NCBI GenBank assembly: GCA_950097015.1
Contig: CATNEN010000003.1
Coordinates: 806,001-870,000, forward strand
Reading direction: 5' to 3'
Length of the DNA: 64,000 nucleotides
From: Macrostomum hystrix
Lineage: Eukaryota; Platyhelminthes; Macrostomidae
The translations under genes were made by a program, and so were the position numbers. The notes under the pieces were generated by a model. That model searched no databases. It saw nothing but the letters and a program-made list of their open reading frames with translations, and had not been told where the DNA came from. Below, in pieces: positions 1-12,400 of this stretch (positions are counted from its first letter, which is position 1; each line of letters opens with the position of its first letter).

Positions 1-680
1 GAAAGCGTACTGACTAATGCATCACATTTGCCAAGAGTAATCTGTAAAACACGCAACGGTTTCATTTAAAGTGACATCTTTTTCTTAACTATGAGTGGCT
101 TAACAAGTAATACTTTCATATGACATCACGACTATCAAATTAATTTACGATGTGCATTGTAGAATCTAGTAGCTTCAATACCAAAAGGGAGCGCATTTTG
201 GCATATCGGGCGGATTTTCAATGCATCTTGATTTTTTGTACATAAAACTTTTTGTCCTGGAAATTACAGAGATCCGAGTCGAATTTTATTTAAAGAGGCT
301 GCAACAACAACAGCAGCATAGGCTACGTAACATTCAATGCACATGTCTTGAATTTTTTAAATGGTCAACATTGACCAATCATTTTATATTTCGGTGAATG
401 CGAAAGGTTAAAACAGAATAGGCGCAAGTGTTTAAAAATATAAACCTGTTTTCTGTACAGTACGCTATTAAATGCTCTTAAATATGCAATACCCAATTTG
501 TAAAAAATGCGCACATCGTTCGAACACTTAAACAGCAATACAATATGCATAAACTGCGTACCGATTTTGCTATAAAAACATTTATGCGGTGAAATGAGTT
601 ACAAATTATTGTTCAAGCCGCACACTTACTCACTACTCAAAAAGTATAATTTCAGCAATGATTTAATAAAATAATAATAA
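1..680. other. AT-rich sequence, no gene seen
   Basis: I see no open frame with splice signals or protein-like composition here. The sequence is AT-rich with short homopolymer runs and a (CAA)n-like patch near 302-315. It may be the 3' flank of the Greatwall gene, which reads leftward from 3568, but no clear polyadenylation signal for it was identified. Confidence 0.5.
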
Positions 681-698
681 GTGATTACAGCGTTAAAC

Positions 699-960
699 CA
701 GGGGCAGGCAAACTTCGGCCCGCAGGCGAGATGCGGCCATCGAAAATTCCCACATACGGCCCGTTGCACCTTCCGACACCTACAGCATCCTGTGTCATCT
801 TTCCCCTGTCACATCTCTTCACGGTCTCGTCTGTCCCGTGTCTCATCTATCCCGAGTCTCATCTCTCCTGAGTCTTATCTCTTCCGTGTCTCACCTCTCC
901 CCTATCTCATATTTCTACAGACAATGCGGCCCGCTGTCGTTGGCGTCTTTTAGGTTCTCG
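699..960 (+). mobile_element. hAT-like terminal sequence with internal minisatellite
   Basis: The segment opens with CAGGGGCAGGCAAACTTCGG followed by GCCCGC and GCGGCC words, a pattern common at ends of hAT-type DNA transposons. A second GCGGCCCGC word lies near 925. Between them (about 795-912) is a short degenerate array of a GTCTCATCTCTCC-type unit, the same motif that forms large arrays at 10.4-13.1 kb and 63.3-64 kb. No convincing inverted partner terminus or target-site duplication was found, so the hAT assignment is tentative and no transposase is present. Confidence 0.35.
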
Positions 961-982
961 CTTTTGCCCGCTAGCTAACAAG

Positions 983-1062
983 TTTAATGGTTTCGGTGGA
1001 GTCTAGAATCGAACCTACGACCTACAAGTGTGTCGGACGCTCTAATTACTAAGACTGACAAT
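983..1062 (-). repeat. tRNA-like SINE head fragment
   Basis: Read on the minus strand this has a TTAGAGCGTCCGACAC box-A-like stretch and a GGTTCGATTC box-B-like stretch, as in the heads of the SINEs at 43.6 and 62.4 kb. No tRNA cloverleaf closes well and no SINE body follows, so it is a fragment. Confidence 0.5.
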
Positions 1063-1147
1063 GACAATGGATAAACAAAGCAAAAAGTAAATAACTGAAA
1101 GTTTTCGTGCAAAAAGGAAGACAAAGCTATTAGAAACTCTTCAGCTT

Positions 1148-3568
1148 CTAATCCAACCTCCGACTGTTAGCTCTGACACGATTAGCCGGCTCAAAGTAGC
1201 TGGTATCCTGGCAGTCTCCGCCCAGATCTGGCACAAATGGCGCCTCGGAGCTGTGCAAGCGTTGCCAAGCGACGTCGATAAACAGCGAATGCCGGCGCAG
1301 ATCGTTGATGTCCAATCGACTATCGGGATCGGAGCTGAGTAAGCCGTCGATTGCTGAGATGGCTTCAGGCGAGAGTTCGGGTTCAGCATCTTCAGCGTCC
1401 AGACAGGAGCGAGACTCTGGCCAAGGAATCTGCCTATTCAGAATGTTCTCCATGACCAGCTCGGGTGAGTTGGCGCTAAATGGCGGATAGCCGCTAAGAA
1501 ATTCGAACAGACAAACGCCAAGAGCCCAATAGTCAACGGCTGTGCCGTGTGGCAGGCCGCGAATCAGCTCCGGGGCCAGGTAGTCCGGAGTGCCCAACAG
1601 GCGCTGATGATGCTGGTGCTGGTGCTGCGCTGACTGGCCTGATGGATTCAAACACGTGCTTAAGCTCTAAACTTGAAACTTGGCAATCTACATAATACAA
1701 ATAGATAAGCTTTCTAGGGGGCTGAGTGGCAGAGCGATTAACGCGTTTGCCTCTCGCACAAAGGTGCCTGAGCTCGATTCCGCTGCGAAGCCAGATTTTG
1801 GAGCTTCAGGGCAATCTATACCCTTGAGGTCCAACCTCCAAGGCACAGAGAGAGTGTACACTGCGAAACGATGAGAAAGTCAAGGCGGATGTACACACTT
1901 GTCTGAGTACGGTGCTGCGTAAGGTATATGTGCGCGTGATCAGAAGTCAGAAATGGGCAGAATTGCTTCCTCGCTGGCTGTGGGTCTAGTGTCACCAAAT
2001 GATGTGCCATTGCCCACAGCCGTCCTGCAGTTATTATTATTAATATTATTACTTACCGTCAGGGAGCAGCAATGGATCGCAGAATTCATCAGATGACATC
2101 AGCCCTTCGGTAGTTGAATTAGCTGCAGCAACAGCAGCAGCAGTAGCGGCGGCGGCGGAGGCGCCAGATTTGAATCGAACCCTGGCAGCGGCACGATCCA
2201 TTGAAGGCTCCCCTACCTCGCTATCTTCTGCTGTCATCTCTTCATTGACGGCTTCCAGAAGTTCTGATTTAACGTCAGCAACATCGTCCGTTTCCTCGTT
2301 GCTTAGAAACAGAGACGGCGGCTGCTTCGCCTCGCCATTGTCCTGTGGCAAAGGCGACTCATCGAAGCACGGCGCCGGCAACGGCGAAGGAATCGTCGAC
2401 GTAGCCGCGTTCGCCTCTTCGTCGGCGGGTGTTAGAAATCTGGCAGCCCGCTGGCAATAGAGGCGTCGTCTACGCGAGCGCGGACAACTGCCGCCTCCGG
2501 CAGACAGTGGAGCTGCGGCTTCGCTAGCTGAGCCGAATGAGAAATCCGTTGCTAGGGACATCAGCTGACGCGGCGTCCTTGGATACCGTTTCTCAGCGCT
2601 AGCCTGATAGCCGCCAGGTGTGCAATTTCCATGCATAAGCTGCTGCTGAGTTAGTCGTTTAACGTTTACCTGTAGTGTTTAGGACGAAGAATTAAGGGGC
2701 TGCTAAACTAATGATACTTAGACTATCTACATTTTTCATGTTTTGTTTATGATTTAGCATTAACTATATTGCTATGTGATTTTAGTGATCATTACCCGCA
2801 CTATATCGCAATAGAAATGACCAATAGTCTTGTAGACCAGTGGAACTTTGTGTGTACTAGCTCACATGTCTTTTTTCACAAGGACGCAAATCGAACTCAC
2901 GACTTCTTGGTCAGAAGTGCGATGGTCCAATCACTGGTCTACAATCTGACATTATGATACTATTCAGATCAGTCATTGATTAGCAAATGACCTACCTGAC
3001 TCAATCCAAAGTCGGTAAGTTTAATATGGCCGTTAGCAGATACTAGCATATTATCCGGCTTAATATCCCGATGAATAATGCCGTGACTGTGCAAGTATTC
3101 TAACGCGATGGCAACCTCGGCTGTGTAGACAACCGCAGCCTCCTGTGACAGGCATCCGACAGCCAATAGCATCGATCTGAGATCGCCACCGCACAGGTAC
3201 TCCATCACCAAATAGACGTGACTATCAGTTTGCAAGGAATAATACAGATGCACAACATATCGGCAACGGCTAATTGCCAATGCGGCACGTTCGCATCTGA
3301 TCTGATCCATCAGATTCTTAGTGATTAAAGTCTTCTTGGACACACGCTTCACGGCAAACAATTGTCGATCATCGTGACCAGATCGTTTAGCCAGAAATAC
3401 ATCGCCAAATGCACCGCTTGATACGTGCTTGACTATTTCAAAATCGCTAATTAATGGCAGCAAATGTGTAGCTGACAATGTGGACTCTGAATCAGAGGAT
3501 TGAGGCTGCGAGACAACTGACGGTAGCTCTGATGTTGCTAGGCCTATGTTTTCGCTGTCTAGCGACAT
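1148..3568 (-). CDS. MASTL: Greatwall/MASTL-type AGC kinase, 3 exons, about 558 aa
   Basis: Exons on the minus strand are 3568-2996 (phase 0 out), 2669-2057 (phase 1 out) and 1638-1148, all with GT-AG junctions (donors GTAGGT and GTAAGT). Exon 1 gives the N-lobe: glycine loop near 49-55, VAIK-type lysine 74, HRD 166-168, DFG 186-188. Exon 2 is the non-conserved middle insert, starting with a Greatwall-like segment that keeps an RTP site near residue 223; the rest is acidic, Ser/Ala-rich and disordered. Exon 3 gives GTPDYLAPE (411-419), the C-lobe and an AGC tail with DTSYF. A long insert between DFG and APE is the hallmark of Greatwall, which restrains PP2A-B55 in mitosis by phosphorylating ENSA/ARPP19. 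At about 230 residues the insert is far shorter than in the human protein (about 880 aa in all). The start is the Met at 3568; an upstream in-frame Met at 3604 is possible. Confidence 0.9.
1719..2050 (+). mobile_element. tRNA-derived SINE, family 1, near full length
   Basis: The head (about 1719-1795) has a box-A-like GTGGCAGAGCGATTAACGCG and a box-B-like GAGCTCGATTCC; the body shares long stretches with the copy at 9.67-10.01 kb (AGAGAGTGTACACTG, CAGAATTGC.TCCTCGCTGGC, GTCACCA.ATGATGTGCCAT), and the 3' end is a TTA/ATT microsatellite. It fills most of Greatwall intron 2 in antisense to that gene; its tail abuts the exon 2 donor at 2056. Confidence 0.75.
2865..2950 (-). repeat. tRNA-like SINE head fragment in Greatwall intron 1
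   Basis: On the minus strand it contains a degenerate box-B-like GAGTTCGATTTGCGTCCTT, matching the family 2 head and its first body bases (compare 43.63-43.70 kb). Only the head is recognisable. Confidence 0.4.
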
Positions 3569-6475
3569 TGTGTTAAGACAATGTGAGTGGAAATTTTGAC
3601 ACACGGATGAACCGTTTTTTTCTTTTTCTTTTGTTCCGTTAGCTGTGGGGTTTTGGGTATCGTTCTCTGTTGTTTAGTTAATAATTTTATATTTAAGGAT
3701 GGCTGGTACAGGCAGCATTTGGAGAAAACTAAGGTAATCAGATTTGTGTGGTATAAACCCACCAGTCTAGGTTAGCTTGGTACTTGTACAATCGAATAGA
3801 GAAGTTAGGCATGAAAAATTACTTTTTGGACATTTATAAATTAGACTCAATGAGACTTGAAAAAAAATATATAATATTGAGATGCACATGTCAAAATTTG
3901 TCATAATTCGCATAATTTGTAGCAGACTCAAGTTTCCTTTGGTCCTGACGATTGCTGCATGGTAACAAAGGTTAAAATTTTAATTAATGCAGTCTGTTGG
4001 CAATATTGGCTAGAAATTCACCCCAGCTAGAAATATAAATGTGGAGGACAACAAAGCTGCTACCATCCTTAGTCTGCACCTGAGTCTGAGCCTAAGCTTG
4101 CACCTGAGTCTGAGCCAGAGCTTGCACTTAAGTCTAGGCCTGAGGTTATACCTAAGTCTGAGCTTGCACCAAAATCTGAGCTGCATCAGAGCTGCCTGAG
4201 CATCCTTATTTGATGTTGGGGCTTCTGCTCCTTCTGGGATATCTGCCCCTATTGGAAAAAGTTGACAATCTGCGGACAACATCCAGAGCACTTTTCAAGT
4301 TTTCAGATTCTTCTAAAGCATAGTGGGCACGTTTTCTACATAGCTGCTACTCAAAAAGACTTAAGCAGTCAGTAGGAAGAGGCATTAACTGGCCAAAAAG
4401 ACAGGCACAAGCAGTTTTTTAGAAGTCTTTATGGCACAAATGGTGCAGTTTCTTGACCAAGGGGTGGCACTAGGCTAAAGTGCACCTTTCTCAATCCTTC
4501 TTAATTCTAAAGTGCACATCCATGGGTTTTCAACATTTATTCCTAATAGGGATAGTTGCCACACTGATAATTTGTACTGTTTGTAATTTGTGTTGATTTG
4601 CTACTATACTGGGATGGTTGATTATACATTTAGTAACATTTTCTTAAGCAGCTTTTAAGGAAGGCAGAAGTCTGTACCAATGTGGGTTACATGTTTCATA
4701 AAATTAGCAAAATAAGTTGCAACATATTAGTATCACAAGTTAAATATAAACTGTGATGAGGTCTACTTGTATTAAAACTACTATTATTTTTCCTGGCTCT
4801 AATTTCTAAAAAACAAGCCCTAAACCTGTTGGTCCAACCTTTTAAGATTGCTTAAAGGACATTTATAAACCGGAAAAATTCTAGTCACTATAAAATATTT
4901 GTTCTAAAAGCCCCTTATTTGTCAACTACTTTAGTGACTTAGTAGTCAAATGTATTAGACCTACTATTAACAGTTAGCATATATATCTATAGCAGCTTCA
5001 CTCAGTATAGACATAACTAAGCTAAGAAAAATATTTCCAAGTTTAAATACAAAAAAATAAATAGTTTAGCCTTAGCCTAGCCTAATTCATTAAAAATGTT
5101 AGCTAGCTAAATAAAAAATTGTATTCACTACATTCAAAATCTAATTCAACACTCAACCATACTTGTAATCATCAATTCAAGACTATTCATTCTTAGGCTA
5201 GCTATTATCAGTCCTAAGTTATTGATAGAATTATATCTATTTTTGGGCTCATATCATAACTAATCAAATAAACTAGGCCTACTCAAATAATAGTAGGGCC
5301 TAGCTAAGACTAGCTACACAACTGTGACTTACTTCACTAGCTAGCAAGCTTAACATACAGTGTAGCTTTATCAGCTTAGTCAAAAAACTATAATTTTTAA
5401 AATCATATAGCTAGGTTAGCTGCCTAGATAGGCTCATAGACATGAAGCACAGAATAATTCAGCTAAGTAGCCAGGCCTAGCTAGCTAGCTAGGCATAGGC
5501 CTAGCCTCATAAGCCTATTATTAATATTGTAATTTGTAGGGGGGCCTAATATAATTTGTCTATAGTGGTTAGGCTATATCTATAGGGCTATATGATATCT
5601 AGCAATTTGTCAATTGTAACCTATAAATTGCATTTGGAAAAATTAGTAACGATTTTAATAACCAATGAACTGCTTGGTGACAATGCTTTCTACCTTGGCC
5701 TTTTTCAGCTTCAAATGATATACAGAGAGTAGGCCTAGCCCTAGCCTAGGCCAGTCAAGTTATGGCCTTTATGCTTGTGCACTGCACCTGCACTGACCAA
5801 TGACATATACATTTATTAAAAACTGACAATAAAAGTATTATTAGGCAGACAATTCAATTGTGAATATGCTCTTAACTACCATAGTTATACTAATAAGCAG
5901 CAGTTGGTCAAAGTAGATAGAGCCTAGCTGATTTTTTATAATTGTGATCTTTTTTGAAGAGAGAGTCGATAATATGTCTAATAGGGCGATAGATATTACT
6001 TTCATATATATACATATACAGTACACATAGATAATAGATAGGTAATAAAAATAACTAAGAAAGAAAGATGGATAAATTGATAAATCGAAACATCAGACTA
6101 GGGCCATAGAATAGATACGACTAGACGGAGCCCACGTGCTTTAAAATTGTAATACCGGGCTTCAATAGTTATAACGCAAAATATCGAGTCTTTAAATAAA
6201 TGTAAAGTAAAATATAACACTCTAAACCTTAACTCGCTTTATATTGTATAGCCGTATTTATTGTTGATATTAATTTAACTATTCACTTACTGTATTTAGA
6301 GGCATCGGATAATTTAGATTCATTGAAGCGGACCATTTTCGTTTGTTAAGGCTACTACGGTTAGCAATTTGCAACACTCTTCTTCGTTTAATGCTATTCC
6401 TTTTTGATAATATTTTTGCCTTACCATTCGTTCAAGGTCAGTTGGTGGATAATGTAACATCACTAGCAAGAACTT
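3569..6475. other. Intergenic region between divergent Greatwall and ARM-FN3 genes
   Basis: About 2.9 kb with no convincing exon. It holds a degenerate 24-nt tandem repeat at about 4070-4190 (CCTGAGTCTGAGC words) and, between 5060 and 5760, AT-rich sequence dotted with CTAGC/GCCTAG words. The two flanking genes are transcribed away from it, so promoters of both should lie here, but I see no specific element I can defend. Confidence 0.5.
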
Positions 6476-9400
6476 ATGAACTCTGTGAGAACGGCGATCG
6501 CCATGTCACATTCTGTTGGGACGACGTCCGATGTTAATTGGATGATTGACGACTATTTTGAACAACTATTGAAAAAGGACAGAGAAGAGTTTGGCTATGC
6601 TCTAGAATTAATGGTTGATGATCTTCACAAGAGAAAAGAGAAGACAGTTAATCGGTTTATGTGTCATCAGAAAGTTAACGAATTCCTTTTCGCTCTTTTA
6701 CGACTACTAAGTGATGAAAACTTACGGTATGTGAACATATGCTTATTTAAAGTTTTACGAAAAAAATACATTTTTCATGCACTTAAAAAGTTTCTAGAAG
6801 TATGATGTAGAAGAAACACCCTTTAACTAGTTTTCTAAATATGGTTTTACTTTACAGCGGGAAAAAGTACAGTTTTAGATTTTTTTTACAAAAGATAATA
6901 ATTGTAATTAATAAAAATAAAAATAGTAATCTAAACTAATGCAAGTAAAGCAACTGAATCCAATTTCCTTCTGAAGTCTCGTTTGTCGGGACACTTTTTG
7001 ATGCCTAAATGTTACTCGATGAATTGTATTTCATTTTAATTCTTGCACAACCAGTGTTGCGGGAAATACGGCCTACATTTTGGGCTGCCTGGCGGAAAGC
7101 CAACTGGGCTGCTACAGACTTCTGTCGACTGTGACTAGCCACAAGAACTTCCGAGTGCTGCATTCTCTAGTACGTATGCTTCAAGTGTCGGACGGCGAGA
7201 CTGTAATGAATGCCGCCGGAACAATAGGCACCATGGTAAGAACTGTGAAATTGTTGTTTAATAGAGCTCCACCGAGGAGACGTAAAATCATACCAAGATT
7301 GTGCAACATATATTTTCGAAGGCTGAAAGTAGAGAAGGTCGCGACTGGATCCTTGGCGAAGACTGCCTCCCAGATCTAATCGATTTCTGCTCAAGTCTGT
7401 TGGCCAGTGACAACCAATGGACTGGCAGCAATGCGGCTCTCGTGCTTGCCAGGTTTGTGCTTATTTTTTTCGCAAGCTTTTAAAGCTAAGCCCCTTCAAC
7501 CAAGGTGCAGATTTCATCGATGAAAATTTAATCAACAGGCTATCAATCAGCGACCGAGGCTGCGCCCAGCTCGCTAGCCACAGTCAGGCCGTCGTCCTCC
7601 TGAGTCGCCTCTGTCGCGCTCTCGGCTGCGACGAAGCCGGCCGTGGCATGAACGCCGCTTTTGCACTTGGCAGGCTTGTAGACACTCCGACTTTGACATC
7701 AGCGGGCAACGGCGGAGGCGGCAGTCTTTTAGCCCGACTGGCAGTCGAAGATCTCGACTGTCTGGTGCGCGATCTCGCCGAGATGACCGGCAGCGGAGTC
7801 GGCATCAGCAAAGGAACCGCCGTCGTTGCCGCGGCAGATACCGGCTCGGCGAAGAATGCATGCTTCTGCCTGAGCTGCTTGGCTGGCAGCGACTTCGGCC
7901 ACGGCCTGGTCCTGGCGGATGCGGAACTGGCGGCGCGCCTGCTGGCCGGACTGGCTCGGCTGCTTCAGGGGCCCGACGAGGAGACAGCCTGGTTCGCTGC
8001 GCTGTGAGTGGCTTCACAGCTTGTCGCTAATTAGGCGTCAAAAAATATTGATAATAATAATTGAGTTGTCAGGCAATTGTCAGGCAGTGGAGTTGGCCCT
8101 CAAGGACAAACATTGCACGGCTAGCTCCCAAGCCTTCTCTCCGCGACTGCGTCCTAAATGAATGTGGCCTCGCCGCGGAATCGAACTTAGGGACCTTGGT
8201 GCGAGAGGCAAACGCGGTAACCGCTGTGCCACCGACCCCCTAATTGGGCGTCAAATCACTCCAAAAATACAAAAAAGCTAATATTTGTCAACTTTAAAAT
8301 TGTCAAAATTGTCATTTTTCGAGGCTTGAATTCATTAGATCCGGGAATATTTATTGCTAGCCGTCGCAATTGCACTTACAGAGCCATCCGAATTCTGTCC
8401 TCGAAGCCGAAGGGCGTCAAATTTCTTCGCAAGCAGCCGCAGATTGTTGACACTCTTCAGGTTTGCATTTCAGATTACAAATTAAATTTAATTTCAACCT
8501 TTACTGGGCTTACCGTTTTAATACCTACTGGCTGTGCCTTATTTATTTTAGAAGTTGGTCAGCGATCCCACCGTTTCGCCAGACCTTCGCGAAGAAATTG
8601 CCAGCACGCTAGAATTTCTTAGACCGTTGGAGAAACCATTTCCGCCTATGGTTGAAGGTAGGCGACTGACTCTAATTAAGCGCGGGTAGAAAATAGGACT
8701 CAAATCATTCAGATTCTGCCGAAAGTAGAACTCTAATTAAATAAGGCAAAAATACTTATTTCCTTGATGCCTACTTAGCGCTCGTAAAGTATGTTGTAAT
8801 GCGCTTGACATTTTCGTCTAATTTATACATTGTTTCAGTTCGGGGCTGCACGGAATTCAGCGTTCGCTGGTTGGCAACGGAGCCAAAGAATGGTTTCCCT
8901 GTCAGCTATGAGTTGCACTGCGACCAGGGCCTGATTTACAGCGGTGACAGGACCGAGTACTGCTTGACAAATCTCAGTCCGGCTACCACCTATGCGTTCA
9001 GAGTGCGAGTTTGCAGTGAAGCTGACCAGAGCCCATTCTCTGAAGCTATCGTTGCTACAACTGAAGAAGCCGGTGAGTGCAAGCAGTTATGGACATTTAC
9101 TATTGTCTATGGCTTTGCAAAGAAGCTGTGGCGTGCGACGTGTACATAGCCATCAAGCAGACTATTCTGGGGGACATTTCGGGGTAATAATCGCCTAGAA
9201 ACACACTGGATGTTAAGTACAACTACTCGAACAACCTTATTGTCAGGCAGTGAGTATAGACTCCTAAAGTGCCCTGTCGTTCAATACGATACCTTTTTGG
9301 GCGAATAATTGCACTAAGAGATCCTACTGCACCGAAAAATCCCAAGCAAATGGGACTTAATTAAGTGCGGCCTTGGTGATTGAGTCTGTTCGAAATAACT

Positions 9401-12400
9401 AAGCACTCGTAGATCAAACAGCTCGAACTGGCTGTCATTGCCAAATATTTCAGCACCGAGCAGGCCGCAGAACCTTCGCCTGCTAGCAGCTACAGCTACC
9501 CAGCTGAAAGTGGGCTGGGATGCATCAGCTAGCGGCACCGTGCGGACCTACATTGTGTTCTGCGATGGCCGACAGGTCGACTGTACCAGCGAGCTAACTA
9601 GCATTGTCTCCGGCTTGAACCCGTGCACTCAGTACACTGTGCAGGTCAGCATTGTTAAAATTGCATTGTCGCGTTTGCCTCTCGCACCAAGGTCCATGAG
9701 CTCGATTCCGCGGCGAGGCCATATTCAGTTGGGTCGCAGCCGCGGAGAGAAGGCTTGGGGACTTGTCGTGAAATTTACGTCCTTGAGGGCCAACCTCCCA
9801 TGGCCCAGAGAGAGTGTACACTGCCTGACTATGAGAAAGTCAGGGCAGATGTACACACCTGTGAGTGTGTATGCGTACAGTACCTGTGTGCGTGCGTGAT
9901 CTGGAGTCAGCGAAATGGGCAGAATTGCCTCCTCGCTGGCTGCAGGTCTAGTGTCACCAGATGATGTGCCATTGCGAGTAGCCCTCTTGTAATTATTATT
10001 ATTATTATTACTAGTATTATATGCCCTAATATACACAACAACTAACATCCTAAAATAACGCCCTAAACTAACTTTACAAAATGTATTCTTTTAGGAATAT
10101 TCGTTTCTGTCACTTCAATGTACATTATGTGACTTTCAAAGCAAGTTGCTAGTATAATTGATAAGCGAAAATGTTACTATTATATATTTTCAATAATTAT
10201 TTTTACAGGTTTGCGCTTCCTCATGCAAAGGAAAAAGTGAACGGGCCGTTTTGCAAGCCAACACTTTGGATCTTGGTGAGTATAGTTCTTGATTGAAAAC
10301 AAGACTTGATTGAAAAACCAAGGCTGAATATGGAACTTATCTGCGTTTATGTCATTAAAATATCTATTCCTTCTTCAAAAAGTAAAGAACTCCCTAATAC
10401 AAAAAATTGGGATAAGGTAAGACAGGGGAAAGATTAGACACGAGAGAGTTGAGGCTGGGGAGAGACGAGACGGGGGAGAGATAAGACATGGAGAGATGGG
10501 ACAGGAAAGAGATGAGGCAGGGGAGAGTCGAGACTGGGGAGAGACGAGACGGGAGACATGAGACATGGAAGACACGAGACAGGGAGAGATGAGACAGGGG
10601 GAGAGATGAGAAGGGGTAGAGATGAAGGAGGGGAGAGATGAGAAACGGGAGAGTTGAGACTGGGGAGAGACGAGACGGGAGACATGAGACATGGAAGACA
10701 CGAGACAGGGAGAGATGAGACAGGGGGAGAGATGAGAAGGGGTAGAGATAAAGGAGGGGAGAGATGAGAAACGGGAGAGTTGGGGCTGGGCAGAGACGAG
10801 ACGGAGACATGAGACACGAGAGAGACGAGACAGGGAGATATGAGACAGGGGAGAGATAAGACAGGGGAGAGATGAGACAGGGAAAGATGAGACAGGGGAG
10901 AGATGAGACAGGGGAGAGTTGGGGCTGGGGAGAGACGAGACGGGAGACATGAGACAGGGGAGATATGAGACAGGGGAGAGATGAGACAGGGGAGATAAGA
11001 GACGCGGGAGAGGTGAGACACGGCACACGGGACTGGAGATAAGAGCTGGTTAGAGTGGGTGTTAAAGTTTGCACTCGGGCGGGAGGTTGCTTGCTTCTGC
11101 TTTAGTGTCATTACTAATTACTCTTGATTTCAATATGCCAACTTTGCTATTGGCCAATTAATTTCACACGAAACAGGCGCGCATGCTCCGCCTAAGCCGC
11201 AGGTGACTGTACTCGGCAGGCACGAGATATCAGTCAGCTGGGAGGCGCCAGAGCAGCCGCTGGGCCGCATCAATCACTACAATGTGTTGCTCAATGGAAA
11301 GAAGGTGGTGTACTCCGGCACAGATATGGCTTGCAAAGTGTCCTCGCTGACTGCCGATACTGAGTATCTAGTCACGGTAAGACTGAATTAACTCTGCACC
11401 AAGTTAGTACCTCGTGGACAAAAGAAAATTCCAAGTGTTCTTTTCGAATTTCAGGTCGTAGTTGTTACTAACGAGGGCAAAGCAGAGAGTAAGCCAACTA
11501 AGAAGCGAACAGCAAAGGATGAGTGTAAGCTATAGTGGATCAGCTAGGGAATTCGCTGACGTTTGGGACTCTTGTGATACGATTAATTGGATTTTCCAGT
11601 ATACATATTCTATCGTTATTCTTCCACAGTTGATCCACAGCGGGCGCCACTGTGGGCTCCGAGCAGGCGCTATTCCCAGTCCAATTTGATGCAGGGCGAT
11701 GAAATAGCTGGCCAAACTGCTGCTGGTGAATTGGAGGGCCGCAGAGGATCCCTTGCCAAGGTATGGCCACGTATTAGTTCGTAATAATCATAAATAATAC
11801 TCGTGATGGACTATGAACACTGGTGAATCTCTTGGCGATAGTCGATCAGCAGCCAGCGAGGTGGGGATACTATGAATTTCACTGATCCCAGAGCACTTTG
11901 GCTAAGGAGGAGGAGGGACGAGCTTGGATGAGATACCGGGGAGATGAGACACGAGAGAGATGAGATACTGAAGAGATGAGACACGAGAGAGATGAGATAC
12001 TGGAGAGATGAGACACGAGAGAGATGAAATACTGGAGGGATGAGATACTGGAGAAATGAGACACGAGAGAGATGAGATACAGGAGAGATGAGACACGAGA
12101 GAGATGAGACACGAGAGAGATGAGATACTGGAGAGATGAGACACGAGAGAGATGAGATACTGGAGAGATGAGACACGAGAGAGATGAGATACTGGAGAGA
12201 TGAGACACGAGAGAGATGAAATACTGGAGAGATGAGATACTGGAGAAATGAGACACGAGAGAGATGAGATACTGGAGAGATGAGACACGAGAGAGATGAG
12301 ATACTGGAGAGATGAGACACGAGAGAGATGAGATACTGGAGAGATGAGACACGAGAGAGATGAGATACTGGAGAGATGAGACACGAGAGAGATGAGATAC

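Noticed and set aside
1719-1795. tRNA gene (Leu/Ser-like)
   Set aside because: Head of SINE family 1; the sequence runs directly into the shared SINE body.
4010-4291. 93-codon minus-strand frame rich in LRCKLRL
   Set aside because: Produced by a degenerate 24-nt tandem repeat; no splice or start support.
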